A stretch of DNA of 34,141 bases, taken from positions 1 through 34,141 of the forward strand of contig JAFGKV010000045.1 in the NCBI GenBank assembly GCA_016928395.1. The letters run 5' to 3'. Source of the stretch: Candidatus Fermentibacterota bacterium. Lineage in GTDB: Bacteria; JAFGKV01. Shown here piece after piece: positions 14,875-24,399 of this stretch. The position numbers and the translations under genes are program-made. Every line of letters begins with the position of its first letter. Position 1 is the first letter of the stretch. Below the pieces are notes generated by a model. That model had not been told where the DNA came from. It made no database searches and saw only the letters and a program-made list of their open reading frames with translations.

Positions 14875-15105
14875 GTGGATAGCGTTGCAATGGCCTGGCT
14901 CGGTTCAGGGCTGGCCATAGGTTTGGCGGCCATGGGCACCGGCTTCGGCATGGGGTTTATGGTCGGGAAGGGTTTAGAGGGTGTGTCGCGGCAGCCAGAG
15001 GCGGCCGGTGCGATTCAACGCCTCATGGTCATGGGAATCGCCTTTGTGGAGGCACTGGCGCTCTATGCGTTGGTCATTGCCCTGTTTTTGGCATTCAAGG
15101 CATAA
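14875..15105 (+). CDS. atpE: ATP synthase F0 subunit c
   Basis: 76-aa proteolipid hairpin of two membrane helices joined by the polar loop GVSRQPEA (the RQP motif that contacts gamma and epsilon). The ion-binding carboxylate is E59 in AFVEALALYALV. The sodium-type ligands are missing: M26 replaces the first-helix glutamine and alanine follows the glutamate where sodium enzymes have serine or threonine. Proton coupling is therefore inferred. The start is GTG at 14875, preceded by GGGAGG with good spacing. Confidence 0.95.
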   Translation: MDSVAMAWLGSGLAIGLAAMGTGFGMGFMVGKGLEGVSRQPEAAGAIQRLMVMGIAFVEALALYALVIALFLAFKA

Positions 15106-15108
15106 GTC

Positions 15109-15672
15109 GTGGCGATGCTCCCGCTCCCGTTGATCAGCCCGGTGCTGGCCGCGGGCGACAGCACCGTGTCAGGCCAGGGGCTCCTGAAGCTGGACGTTGG
15201 ACTCATGATCTGGACATGGGTCAGCTTCTTCGTGGTGCTCTACGTGCTCAGCCGGTATGCCTACAAGCCCATGCTGGCCTTGGTTCGCCAACGGGAGAAA
15301 CGCATCCAGGAAACACTCGCCAAGGCGGAGGACGCTCGTCTCCGTGCCGAAGCGGTCGCAGCCGAGCGCGAGCGTGTGCTGAAGCATGCCCAGGAGGAGG
15401 CGCAGAAGGTGGTGGACGCGGCCCGAGAAGCCGCCGAGGCCCAGGGGAGGCGCATCGTGGACGAAGCGCGGCAGGATGCGTCCCGGATTGTGAAACACGC
15501 CGAGGAGGAACTCGATAGGCAGCGCCGAAACGCCATGGCTGAGCTGGGAGAAACCGTTGCTGATCTTGCGGTGGAGGCTGCATCCCGGATTCTACACCAT
15601 GAGCTTGATCGCTCCGCGCATCGCGCCCTCATCGACAGTGTCATTGAGGAGTTGGAGCAGAAGAGTGGATAA
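15109..15672 (+). CDS. atpF: ATP synthase F0 subunit b
   Basis: 187-aa peripheral-stalk subunit. One N-terminal membrane helix (LDVGLMIWTWVSFFVVLYVLS) is followed by the usual YKPMLALVRQREKRIQETL segment and a long charged, alanine-rich helix forming the right-handed coiled coil of the stator. The start is GTG at 15109, three bases after the atpE stop and preceded by AAGG. An ATG two codons on is possible. The TAA stop lies inside the atpH start region. Confidence 0.93.
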   Translation: MAMLPLPLISPVLAAGDSTVSGQGLLKLDVGLMIWTWVSFFVVLYVLSRYAYKPMLALVRQREKRIQETLAKAEDARLRAEAVAAERERVLKHAQEEAQKVVDAAREAAEAQGRRIVDEARQDASRIVKHAEEELDRQRRNAMAELGETVADLAVEAASRILHHELDRSAHRALIDSVIEELEQKSG

Positions 15673-16231
15673 CCTCTCGCTGGCCGGGGGGTATGCGGGT
15701 GCGCTGCTTTCGCTGGCGCGGTCGCGACGAGCCACGGAGGCTGTGGAAGCCGAGCTACGGGTCGTAGGCCAATTGCTGAAACGTGATCAGGGCGTCCGCC
15801 GCTCCCTGAGAGATCCCGAATTTCCTGAAGATGCCCGCATACAGGGTCTGCGGCACGCCTTGGGCGATTTGGTCAGCGACGTGGTCACGGGGCACCTAAT
15901 CATGATGATTCAGCAGGGTCACGGGCATCTCATCGGCTCGATGATCGATCTCTACCTGAACGAAGCATCTGCTACGAAGGAGAGCATTACTGCGGAGGTG
16001 CATGCCGCGATCCCGCTGGACGAGAATCAGATTTCCCGGCTGGAGAGGGCACTCTCGAAAAGGTTCAGCAGGCCCGTCCGCGTCCAAGGAATGGTCGACC
16101 CCTCTGCCGAGGGTGGGTTGCTCATCAAGGCCGGCAATGAACTCATTGACGCCAGTGTGCGAACCCGGCTGAACCACCTACGCACCGCCATGCGCCGTCA
16201 TCTGGGGGCTCTGGCAACACCCGATGCCTGA
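15665..16231 (+). CDS. atpH: ATP synthase F1 subunit delta
   Basis: 188-aa OSCP-type subunit linking the stator to the top of F1. The N-terminal helical domain (LAGGYAGALLSLA near the start, then VGQLLKRDQGVRRSLRDPEF) and the C-terminal part (ITAEVHAAIPLDENQISRLE, DPSAEGGLLIKAGNELIDAS) match the family. The start is GTG at 15665, overlapping the atpF stop by 8 nt with GGAG upstream. Earlier in-frame starts would lie inside atpF and give residues unlike the family. The end overlaps the atpA start by 8 nt. Confidence 0.9.
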   Translation: MDNLSLAGGYAGALLSLARSRRATEAVEAELRVVGQLLKRDQGVRRSLRDPEFPEDARIQGLRHALGDLVSDVVTGHLIMMIQQGHGHLIGSMIDLYLNEASATKESITAEVHAAIPLDENQISRLERALSKRFSRPVRVQGMVDPSAEGGLLIKAGNELIDASVRTRLNHLRTAMRRHLGALATPDA

Positions 16232-18008
16232 ACTTCTGGATACCGCCCGAATCGCCCACGCCATCCGCGGGGGCTTGGCGTCGTTCCGCGAGGAGGTACG
16301 GAACGAGGAAGTGGGCGAGGTGGTCCACGTCGAGGAAGGCATCGCCAGGATACGCGGCCTCCCGAATGTCATGACCGAAGAGATGCTGTTGTTTGAGGGC
16401 GGCGTGGTAGGCATGGCGTTCAACCTCGAACGCGACGAGGTGGGCGCTATCCTCCTGGGTGATGCCGGCTCGGTGGTGCAGGGCGCCTTGGTTAGACGTC
16501 TTGACCGAGTACTGTCTGTACCGGTAGGGCATGAATTGCTGGGTCGCGTGGTCAATGCTCTGGCCGAGCCTATCGATGGCCGGGGCCCCATCGCCGCCAC
16601 TGTCTATCGCGAGGTAGCTGGGCCGGCCCCACATGTTGCGGCGTCCCCGGCCGAAGAAGTGGACCGGGGGCGTTTGGACCCGTATATCCATCCCGATGGA
16701 CTCACGGTTCGAGCACTGGAAGCGCCGGCGCCGGGCGTCACACAACGCCAGCCGGTGAGTGAGCCGCTTCACACCGGCGTCACCTGTATCGATGCCCTAA
16801 TCCCCCTCGGCCGGGGGCAGCGGGAGTTGGTCATCGGTGACCGGCAAACAGGCAAGACCAGCGTGGCTATCGATGCCATACTGAGCCAGCGGGATAGTGG
16901 CGTGCTGTGCATCTATGTGGCGATCGGCCAGAGACTCTCCAGTGTCGTGTCCGTAGTGGAGACGCTCAAGAGCCACGGAGCAATGGATCATACCGTGGTA
17001 GTGTCGGCTACGGCTGCGGAACCCATCACGTTACAGTACATCGCGCCGTATACGGGCTGCGCCATCGGTGAGCATTTCCGCGATAGCGGCGGTCATGCTC
17101 TGGTCGTGTACGATGATCTCTCCAAACACGCCGTCGCCTACCGATCTATCTCACTCTTGCTCCGGCGCCCTCCCGGCCGTGAGGCGTTTCCTGGTGACAT
17201 TTTCAACATTCACTCACGCCTGCTGGAACGCTCCGCCAAGCTGCTGGAGAAGCATGTACTCGTTCCCCGTGCCCGGCCTGCCGCCGGCGTCTCCCAAGAC
17301 GATGCGGTTGATGGCAGCGTCTGGGAAGGCGAAGACGGGCGGACACGGGCAGTGGCGGCGCTCGAGGCCCATCCCCGGCAGGGTGAATTAGAGGTCGCCT
17401 TAGTGAGTGGAACCGGCGGCTCCTTAACGGCGCTGCCCATAGTGGAAACGCTGGAAGGCGACTATGCCGCCTACATACCCACGAATATCATCTCCATCAC
17501 CGACGGCCAGATCTACCTGGAGGCCGACCTGTTCAGATCGGGCATCAGGCCCGCGCTCAACGTCGGTTTGTCGGTATCCAGGGTTGGCGGCCACGCGCAG
17601 ACCAAGGCAATGAAGCAGGTGGCGGGGAAGACCCGGCTCGATCTGGCTCAGTATCGAGACCTGGCCGCTTTCGCCCAGATCTCGGCGGAAATCGATCCGG
17701 CCAGTCAGCGACAACTGACCCGTGGCGCCCGCCTCATCGAGATCTTGAAGCAACCCACCGGCACACCGCTGCCTCTGTGGAGGCAGGTTGTTGTCCTGTG
17801 GCTTGGGGTCAATGGCCACCTCGATTCGATACCGGTGGAACGCGTGCCTTCCGCCATGGCGACCTTGTTCAGCCTGATCGAAAGCAGATATCCGCACGTC
17901 CAGCGCTTTATCACGGAACACAAGGCCTTGGACGATGATATCCAGGCGGATCTTCATCGCTGCGCACGGGAGCTGGCCGCCGTCTTGGGTGTGGAGGTCT
18001 CATCCTGA
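16224..18008 (+). CDS. atpA: ATP synthase F1 subunit alpha, with two insertions
   Basis: 594 aa, about 80 residues longer than the usual 500-515. The family framework is intact: Walker A GDRQTGKTS (K211), IYVAIGQ, YDDLSKHAVAYR, LLLRRPPGREAFPGD, SLTALPIVET, TDGQIYLEADLF and the arginine finger in SVSRVGG (R454). Set against E. coli alpha (K175, R376), there is an extra ~36 residues before Walker A (about residues 127-165) and an extra ~41 after LLERSAKL (about 341-397). Both are charged or proline-rich and in frame. Alpha forms the non-catalytic sites and part of the alpha3beta3 ring; with its key residues present it should be functional. It overlaps atpH by 8 nt, and atpG starts one base after its stop. 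Confidence 0.95.
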   Translation: MPELLDTARIAHAIRGGLASFREEVRNEEVGEVVHVEEGIARIRGLPNVMTEEMLLFEGGVVGMAFNLERDEVGAILLGDAGSVVQGALVRRLDRVLSVPVGHELLGRVVNALAEPIDGRGPIAATVYREVAGPAPHVAASPAEEVDRGRLDPYIHPDGLTVRALEAPAPGVTQRQPVSEPLHTGVTCIDALIPLGRGQRELVIGDRQTGKTSVAIDAILSQRDSGVLCIYVAIGQRLSSVVSVVETLKSHGAMDHTVVVSATAAEPITLQYIAPYTGCAIGEHFRDSGGHALVVYDDLSKHAVAYRSISLLLRRPPGREAFPGDIFNIHSRLLERSAKLLEKHVLVPRARPAAGVSQDDAVDGSVWEGEDGRTRAVAALEAHPRQGELEVALVSGTGGSLTALPIVETLEGDYAAYIPTNIISITDGQIYLEADLFRSGIRPALNVGLSVSRVGGHAQTKAMKQVAGKTRLDLAQYRDLAAFAQISAEIDPASQRQLTRGARLIEILKQPTGTPLPLWRQVVVLWLGVNGHLDSIPVERVPSAMATLFSLIESRYPHVQRFITEHKALDDDIQADLHRCARELAAVLGVEVSS

Positions 18009-20290
<2,282 letters not shown>

Positions 20291-20299
20291 AAGACCCTC

Positions 20300-20593
20300 A
20301 TGGAAACCACCCCCGACTACCGGCTTACAGTCGTGACACCGGATGGCACGGCATATGACGGTCATGTGCAGAGCATCGTTGCTCCGGGCAAGAGCGGACG
20401 GCTAGGGATCCTCGCCAAACACATGCCGCTGCTGTGCGTACTCAAGCCTGGGTCGCTTCTTTTCCACGAGAAGAGAGGGAGCTGGCTCCAGTTCGAGATC
20501 GGCGAAGGAATCCTTGAGGTGACTCCCGAAGGCGCCGCCATCATGGCTGACTTCGCCCGCAGGGCCCCCTTGCGCGTGGCGCCGCGGTTCTGA
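20300..20593 (+). CDS. atpC: ATP synthase F1 subunit epsilon, short form
   Basis: 97-aa subunit consisting essentially of the N-terminal beta-sandwich (YRLTVVTPDGTAYDGHVQSI, GRLGILAKHMPLL, FEIGEGILEVTPEGAAIMADFA). The C-terminal two-helix domain present in most 130-140 aa epsilon subunits, which inhibits ATP hydrolysis by inserting into the central cavity, is absent. The stop falls where the helices would begin. It starts at ATG 9 nt after the atpD stop and is the last gene of the operon. Confidence 0.9.
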   Translation: METTPDYRLTVVTPDGTAYDGHVQSIVAPGKSGRLGILAKHMPLLCVLKPGSLLFHEKRGSWLQFEIGEGILEVTPEGAAIMADFARRAPLRVAPRF

Positions 20594-20717
20594 GGTTACC
20601 ACCGACGGCTGACCCGCTCGGCCTCGGGCGACACCGGAATGCGCGCGTTATCCTTGCGCGCGGCGTCCCGGATGCGCAGAATCGGGCGGTCTTCATGGCC
20701 CGTTCGCAGGAGGAGCA

Positions 20718-21692
20718 ATGATTCGTGATATCAAGGTGTTCGCCGGGAGGTCGAATCCAGACGCGGCTGCACGGCTCGCCAAGGAACTGGGAATCGAGTT
20801 GGGCAAGGTGTCCATCGCTGAGTTCTCCAACGGCGAGATCTACGTCTCCTACGAAGAAACCGTCCGCGATGCCGATGTGTTCGTGTTCCAGACCATGTGC
20901 CAGCCGATCAACACGAATTTCGTGGAGCTGTGCATCATGATCGATGCCCTGAAGCGAGCATCGGCGGGTCGAATCAATGTCATCATGCCGTACTACGGAT
21001 ACAGCCGTCAGGAGAAGAAGCACGCTCCTCGCGAGCCTATCTCCGCCCGCATGGTGGCAGACATCCTTCAGACTGTCGGCGCCGATCGGGTCATCAGTTT
21101 TGACCTTCACTCGCCCGCGATCCAGGGGTTCTTCTCCATCGTGTTGGATCACCTGACCGCATATCCCTTGCTGAGGGATTACCTCCGGGCCGAGTGCATC
21201 GAGGAGGGTGTGATAATTGCGGCGGATGCCGGCGGCGTGAAGCGGGCGGAACGCATGGCCATGGACTTGAGGCTTCCCCTTGGGGTGCAGTACAAGCGGC
21301 GCCCAGGGCACAATGAAACGGAACCCAGCACCTTCACCGGGGATGTGGCGGGCAAGACGCCCATCATCATCGAGGACATGATCGATACCGGCAAGAGCCT
21401 GCTCACGGCGGTGGAGACCCTGGTCAGCCTCGGTGCCCGCCCCGATATCCGCGTGCTCGCAACCCACGCGCTGTTTAGCGGGGATGCCCTGCAGCGGCTG
21501 CAGCACGTAGCAGTCAGGGAGATCATAGTCACCGACACCCTGCCCCTCCCCCCGCATCGACGCCTGCCGACCATGCATGTCTTGTCGGTCGCGCCCATGC
21601 TGGCAGCGATTGTCCGCAATATCCACCAGGGGGAATCCATCTCCCAGGTTATGGCCCATCCCAAGCCCGACTTCATCGTGGAGACGACGTAG
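20718..21692 (+). CDS. prs: ribose-phosphate pyrophosphokinase (PRPP synthetase)
   Basis: 324-aa enzyme making 5-phosphoribosyl 1-diphosphate from ribose 5-phosphate and ATP for nucleotide, histidine and tryptophan synthesis. Recognised segments are FAGRSNPDAAARLAKELG near the start, EFSNGEIYV, PYYGYSRQEKKHAPREPISA, FDLHSPAIQGFF (the usual glutamine before IQGFF is alanine here) and the PRPP-binding loop IIEDMIDTGKSL. Normal length for a class I enzyme. The ATG at 20718 has AGGAGG just upstream. A 124-nt gap separates it from atpC, so it may have its own promoter. Confidence 0.96.
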   Translation: MIRDIKVFAGRSNPDAAARLAKELGIELGKVSIAEFSNGEIYVSYEETVRDADVFVFQTMCQPINTNFVELCIMIDALKRASAGRINVIMPYYGYSRQEKKHAPREPISARMVADILQTVGADRVISFDLHSPAIQGFFSIVLDHLTAYPLLRDYLRAECIEEGVIIAADAGGVKRAERMAMDLRLPLGVQYKRRPGHNETEPSTFTGDVAGKTPIIIEDMIDTGKSLLTAVETLVSLGARPDIRVLATHALFSGDALQRLQHVAVREIIVTDTLPLPPHRRLPTMHVLSVAPMLAAIVRNIHQGESISQVMAHPKPDFIVETT

Positions 21693-21721
21693 CCCGCCCT
21701 GCGGCTGGGGAGTAGGGGTAC

Positions 21722-21776
21722 GGAATGGTGGAATGGTGGAACGATGGATGATTGGATGGAATGGTGGAATGATGGG
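21722..21776. repeat. GGAATGGT-type minisatellite-like repeat
   Basis: Degenerate repeats of GGAATGGT/GGAATGAT begin with GGAATGGTGGAATGGTGGAA and run for about 55 bases. A shorter run of the complementary sense (CATTCCATCAACATCATTCC) lies at 21842-21861, so the two could pair. Purine-rich strand bias is marked compared with the surroundings. Confidence 0.6.
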
Positions 21777-21877
21777 GCAAGGGCGAAGGGAGGGCGGCGT
21801 GTCCCTTCCCGCTCTGTAGCCGTCGATCCACTCGGCCCGATCATTCCATCAACATCATTCCAGGAGCCGCGTCCCCC

Positions 21878-21899
21878 GCTATTCTAATATTAGAATAGC
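21878..21899. promoter_or_regulatory. perfect 22-bp AT-rich palindrome
   Basis: A perfect self-complementary 22-mer whose core is ATTCTAATATTAGAAT, flanked by GCT and AGC. It stands out in GC-rich surroundings. It could be an operator for a dimeric regulator or a cruciform site. It is followed by GCTCC rather than a T-run, so a terminator role is less likely. Confidence 0.45.
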
Positions 21900-21996
21900 T
21901 CCTCCGGCACAACCTCCTTGGCACCCGGGCCGGGCCTCTCCGGCTGTACTGCGTCGATACGCGATCCGGTCGCTCGATTACTATGAGGATACGCAC

Positions 21997-22026
21997 AAAA
22001 AGGGAGAGGCGCAATGCGCCTCTCCC
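21997..22026 (-). terminator. Rho-independent terminator of the exported-protein gene
   Basis: On the minus strand GGGAGAGGCGC pairs perfectly with GCGCCTCTCCC (11 bp) around a 3-nt loop and is followed by TTTTT. It begins about 20 nt beyond the stop of the gene ending at 22048. This is the clearest intrinsic terminator in the window. Confidence 0.92.
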
Positions 22027-22047
22027 GTCAAGAACAGGAAGCCTGGA

Positions 22048-22980
22048 CTACTTGAACTCCGCCTTGATGGCGCCCCACGTGCGCGCATCCGGCGGTGTCA
22101 GGCGGGCATTGACTGGCCCGTGCACCGTCTCTGTGCCGGAAAGATCAACATCCACCAACTGGTAGAAGTAGCGGATGCCAACCTGCACGTCGCGATCGGT
22201 GAACGAGTAGGACTGCGGCACATTCGTCGTACCGGCACCGGGGACCATGTCACCAATGGCACCGAAGGAGGCGTCGTCCTGCAGGGACCTCAGGATACGA
22301 TAGCCAAAGGTGTTGGTTTCACTGGCGGTCGCCCAGGTCAGCTCGATGGCATTGTCACCCGGCTGCGCCTGGAAGGACGTGAGCTCAACCGGAACTCCCT
22401 CCGAAGCCCAGGCACGGAAATACAACCCGAGGGGGATACCCGCATAGGGCTCCATCGCTTCCCACCCGCCGGCTGGCGTATACATGTACGTATTGCAGGA
22501 AGTGGGGTTGTCAAGATACGGCTGGTAGGTCATGGAGCCGTCATCCAGGTAGCCGATCCAGAAACTGCCGTTGACGATGATATTCTCTTCCGCGAGGGGC
22601 AGGTTGACCCACCAGTAGAAGCCGGGGTCGGGAACAGGCAGATTGTAGAGACCCTGGTAGAGAGGGGTTCCCGGCACACCGCCTGCATCGGCCCAGATGC
22701 AGAGATACGCAGTCTGCACGGGTTGAGGGGTGCTGGTGCTGTGCATAACCGTGAAAAAGAGCGTGTCGATTCGGGCGATCCCGCCGGCATTGAACTGGTT
22801 TGCCATGCCCTCACCGGCGTAGTCGGCATTCCAGAAATACTCCGAAGTGCCGTCATCACACTGGTAGAGACCCCTGCCCGGCTCATTGCCGACGGGCAGC
22901 ATCTCTCCGGTGACCACGGGCCCGGCAAAAGCAAGAGAAGAGAAAAGAAGAACAAGGGCGGCACTACATGCCGTACGCAT
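22048..22980 (-). CDS. exported protein with FCB-style C-terminal beta-sandwich
   Basis: 310-aa predicted secreted protein of unknown function. The signal peptide is MRTACSAALVLLFSSLAFA, cleaved before GPV. I chose the ATG at 22980, preceded by AAGGAGG; upstream in-frame residues are polar and would bury the signal. The mature N-terminal ~190 residues are aromatic and Gly-rich (for example CDDGTSEYFWNADYAG, YLCIWADAGGVPGTPLYQG), suggesting a beta-sandwich found in FCB extracellular proteins. From about residue 215 comes VPVELTSFQAQPGDNAIELTW and TASETNTFGYRILRS, the motif that often precedes C-terminal secretion domains. The protein ends in TWGAIKAEFK rather than a classic type IX sorting domain. 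It is monocistronic with its own promoter-like sequence and a strong terminator. Confidence 0.8.
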   Translation of the reverse strand: MRTACSAALVLLFSSLAFAGPVVTGEMLPVGNEPGRGLYQCDDGTSEYFWNADYAGEGMANQFNAGGIARIDTLFFTVMHSTSTPQPVQTAYLCIWADAGGVPGTPLYQGLYNLPVPDPGFYWWVNLPLAEENIIVNGSFWIGYLDDGSMTYQPYLDNPTSCNTYMYTPAGGWEAMEPYAGIPLGLYFRAWASEGVPVELTSFQAQPGDNAIELTWATASETNTFGYRILRSLQDDASFGAIGDMVPGAGTTNVPQSYSFTDRDVQVGIRYFYQLVDVDLSGTETVHGPVNARLTPPDARTWGAIKAEFK

Positions 22981-23132
22981 ACCTGCAACCTCCTTGGGGC
23001 GATCCCGCTTTCTATCCCATGGCGCACTCACAGCGGCAATGGGAGCACGGCGCAGGCACACCTCCTTCCCTGAAAGGCCGAGCCCCTTGTAGGGTGATCT
23101 CTGGTCGCTGCGAGGCATTCACAACAATCACG

Positions 23133-23161
23133 AAGGTATGGTTCTGGCAGAGCTATGTCAA
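23133..23161 (-). promoter_or_regulatory. sigma-70-type promoter for the exported-protein gene
   Basis: On the minus strand a perfect TTGACA (-35) is followed after 17 nt by TACCTT (weak -10). It lies about 150 nt upstream of the ATG at 22980. A second TTGACT lies 12 nt further upstream. The -35 is strong and the -10 poor, so this is tentative. Confidence 0.4.
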
Positions 23162-23170
23162 CTATGATAG

Positions 23171-24229
23171 TCAACGCTCGCGGTGTTCAGCGGGAGATTG
23201 CAGGCACACCAGATGCCCGTCCTCACACGCGATGACGATTCTCGTGCCCGCACTGGCGATTCCCACTGGGGGGCGAGCCAAAGCGGCAATGCGCACCGGA
23301 GATAGTCGAGTATCGAACACCCCTGACACGTGGCCATCAAAGGTTGCCCACGCCACGCCGTCATGCCACGGCGTCATGGGGCAGGAGAGTGGGCCCGAAA
23401 GCGGCACATCACCCAGAAACTCCCCGTGCCGCATGTCGATGAGCACGAGCCGTCGATTCCGCAATGCCGCCCAGATCCTTCCATCGTGCACGATCGGATC
23501 GAATTGAAGACCCGCAGTAAGTGTGCACTCCCACACCACGGAGCAATCTTCGTCAAGGAGTGCGAGTGTGCCCTCGGCGCCCACGAGGACCAGTCTGTCG
23601 CCGAACCCCGCGGCTTCGATGACTCCACCCCGGAATACCGTACCCAAGGCGATGAGTGAATCGCCGCGCAGGACCATGGTCTGACCATCGCGCCGCGAGA
23701 AGACCAGAACGGTGTCGTCGCCGGCGCAGGCCACCTGTACAGTGGCCCAGCCCTGGACGCTGGCCCGTGGGAAGGCCTTGGGCATCCACTGAGGTCCCGA
23801 CAGCAGGCCCACGGAGCCATGACCGAGGAGCACTGCAATGAGCGATCCGCGACAATCGGCGGCGAGAATCCGGCGGCCTGGTGTGTGCCGATACAGAAGC
23901 CTGATGGGATCAGACCCGAACACCGACACGGAACCCTTGAGATACCGCCGCAACGCCAACACCGAATCCCCACCCATGTCGTATAGTCGAACGCTCCCGC
24001 TGACCCTGTGGCGGAAACGGCGAGACCCATCCGTCAAGGAGTGGGCCTGCACCGCGCCCTTCTTGGCCACCCACACGGACGTTGAGGTGCCGACGGGAGG
24101 AACTGCAAGCCGCGATGCCACCCGCGTGACCCAGGCTGTATCCAGCGATGCAACCGCCCCTGGATCGCCCAGTGCATCCAGGGGAACCAGTACGGACATC
24201 ACCATAATCGAAAGAAGAGCCCTGCCCAT
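23171..24229 (-). CDS. exported beta-propeller (PQQ/WD-like repeat) protein
   Basis: 352-aa predicted exported protein. A short hydrophobic leader (ALLSIMVMSVLVPLDALG) is followed by repeated ~40-residue blades of the form GDRLVLVGAEGTLALLDEDCSVVWE, DGRIWAALRNRRLVLIDMRHGEFLG and DGVAWATFDGHVSGVFDTR. These are typical of PQQ-like or WD-like beta-propellers with an estimated six to eight blades. No catalytic residues can be named; such proteins usually bind partners or are surface-exposed. The ATG at 24229 is followed by a plausible signal sequence. It lies on the same strand and upstream of the other exported-protein gene, with a 190-nt gap. Confidence 0.75.
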   Translation of the reverse strand: MGRALLSIMVMSVLVPLDALGDPGAVASLDTAWVTRVASRLAVPPVGTSTSVWVAKKGAVQAHSLTDGSRRFRHRVSGSVRLYDMGGDSVLALRRYLKGSVSVFGSDPIRLLYRHTPGRRILAADCRGSLIAVLLGHGSVGLLSGPQWMPKAFPRASVQGWATVQVACAGDDTVLVFSRRDGQTMVLRGDSLIALGTVFRGGVIEAAGFGDRLVLVGAEGTLALLDEDCSVVWECTLTAGLQFDPIVHDGRIWAALRNRRLVLIDMRHGEFLGDVPLSGPLSCPMTPWHDGVAWATFDGHVSGVFDTRLSPVRIAALARPPVGIASAGTRIVIACEDGHLVCLQSPAEHRER

Positions 24230-24399
24230 CTCGTCATCCTGCGCAGGAGCTGATCTCGAGGGGAGAAGTCATGCGGACCTCGCCGACCCTGCCTCGTCGG
24301 TGTACTCAGCCGCGGGTCATGATGGGCACGGTACGCGGCGAACATCCATGCCACGCCGCACAGTCATAGTCAGCCGATCCGAGGCATGATGCCGCGCTC

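Larger units (their letters stand above)
21693..22047. other. intergenic region after prs with repeats and palindrome
   Basis: 355 bases between the convergent prs gene and a minus-strand exported-protein gene. It holds a GGAAT-rich run (21722-21776), a short inverse counterpart rich in ATTCC (21841-21862), a perfect AT-rich palindrome (21878-21899) and a terminator serving the minus-strand gene (21997-22026). I see no gene. Confidence 0.7.

Noticed and set aside
20541-21659. Minus-strand open frame (372 codons) over prs
   Set aside because: Antisense to a full-length, well conserved prs; no ribosome site.
22120-23073. Plus-strand open frame (317 codons) over the exported protein
   Set aside because: The minus-strand reading has a signal peptide, ribosome site, promoter-like sequence and terminator; the plus-strand reading has none.
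24230-24399. tRNA or terminator between the protease and propeller genes
   Set aside because: No cloverleaf or T-loop signature; only a weak 6-bp inverted repeat (GCGGCG/CGCCGC, 24335-24359) without a T-run.
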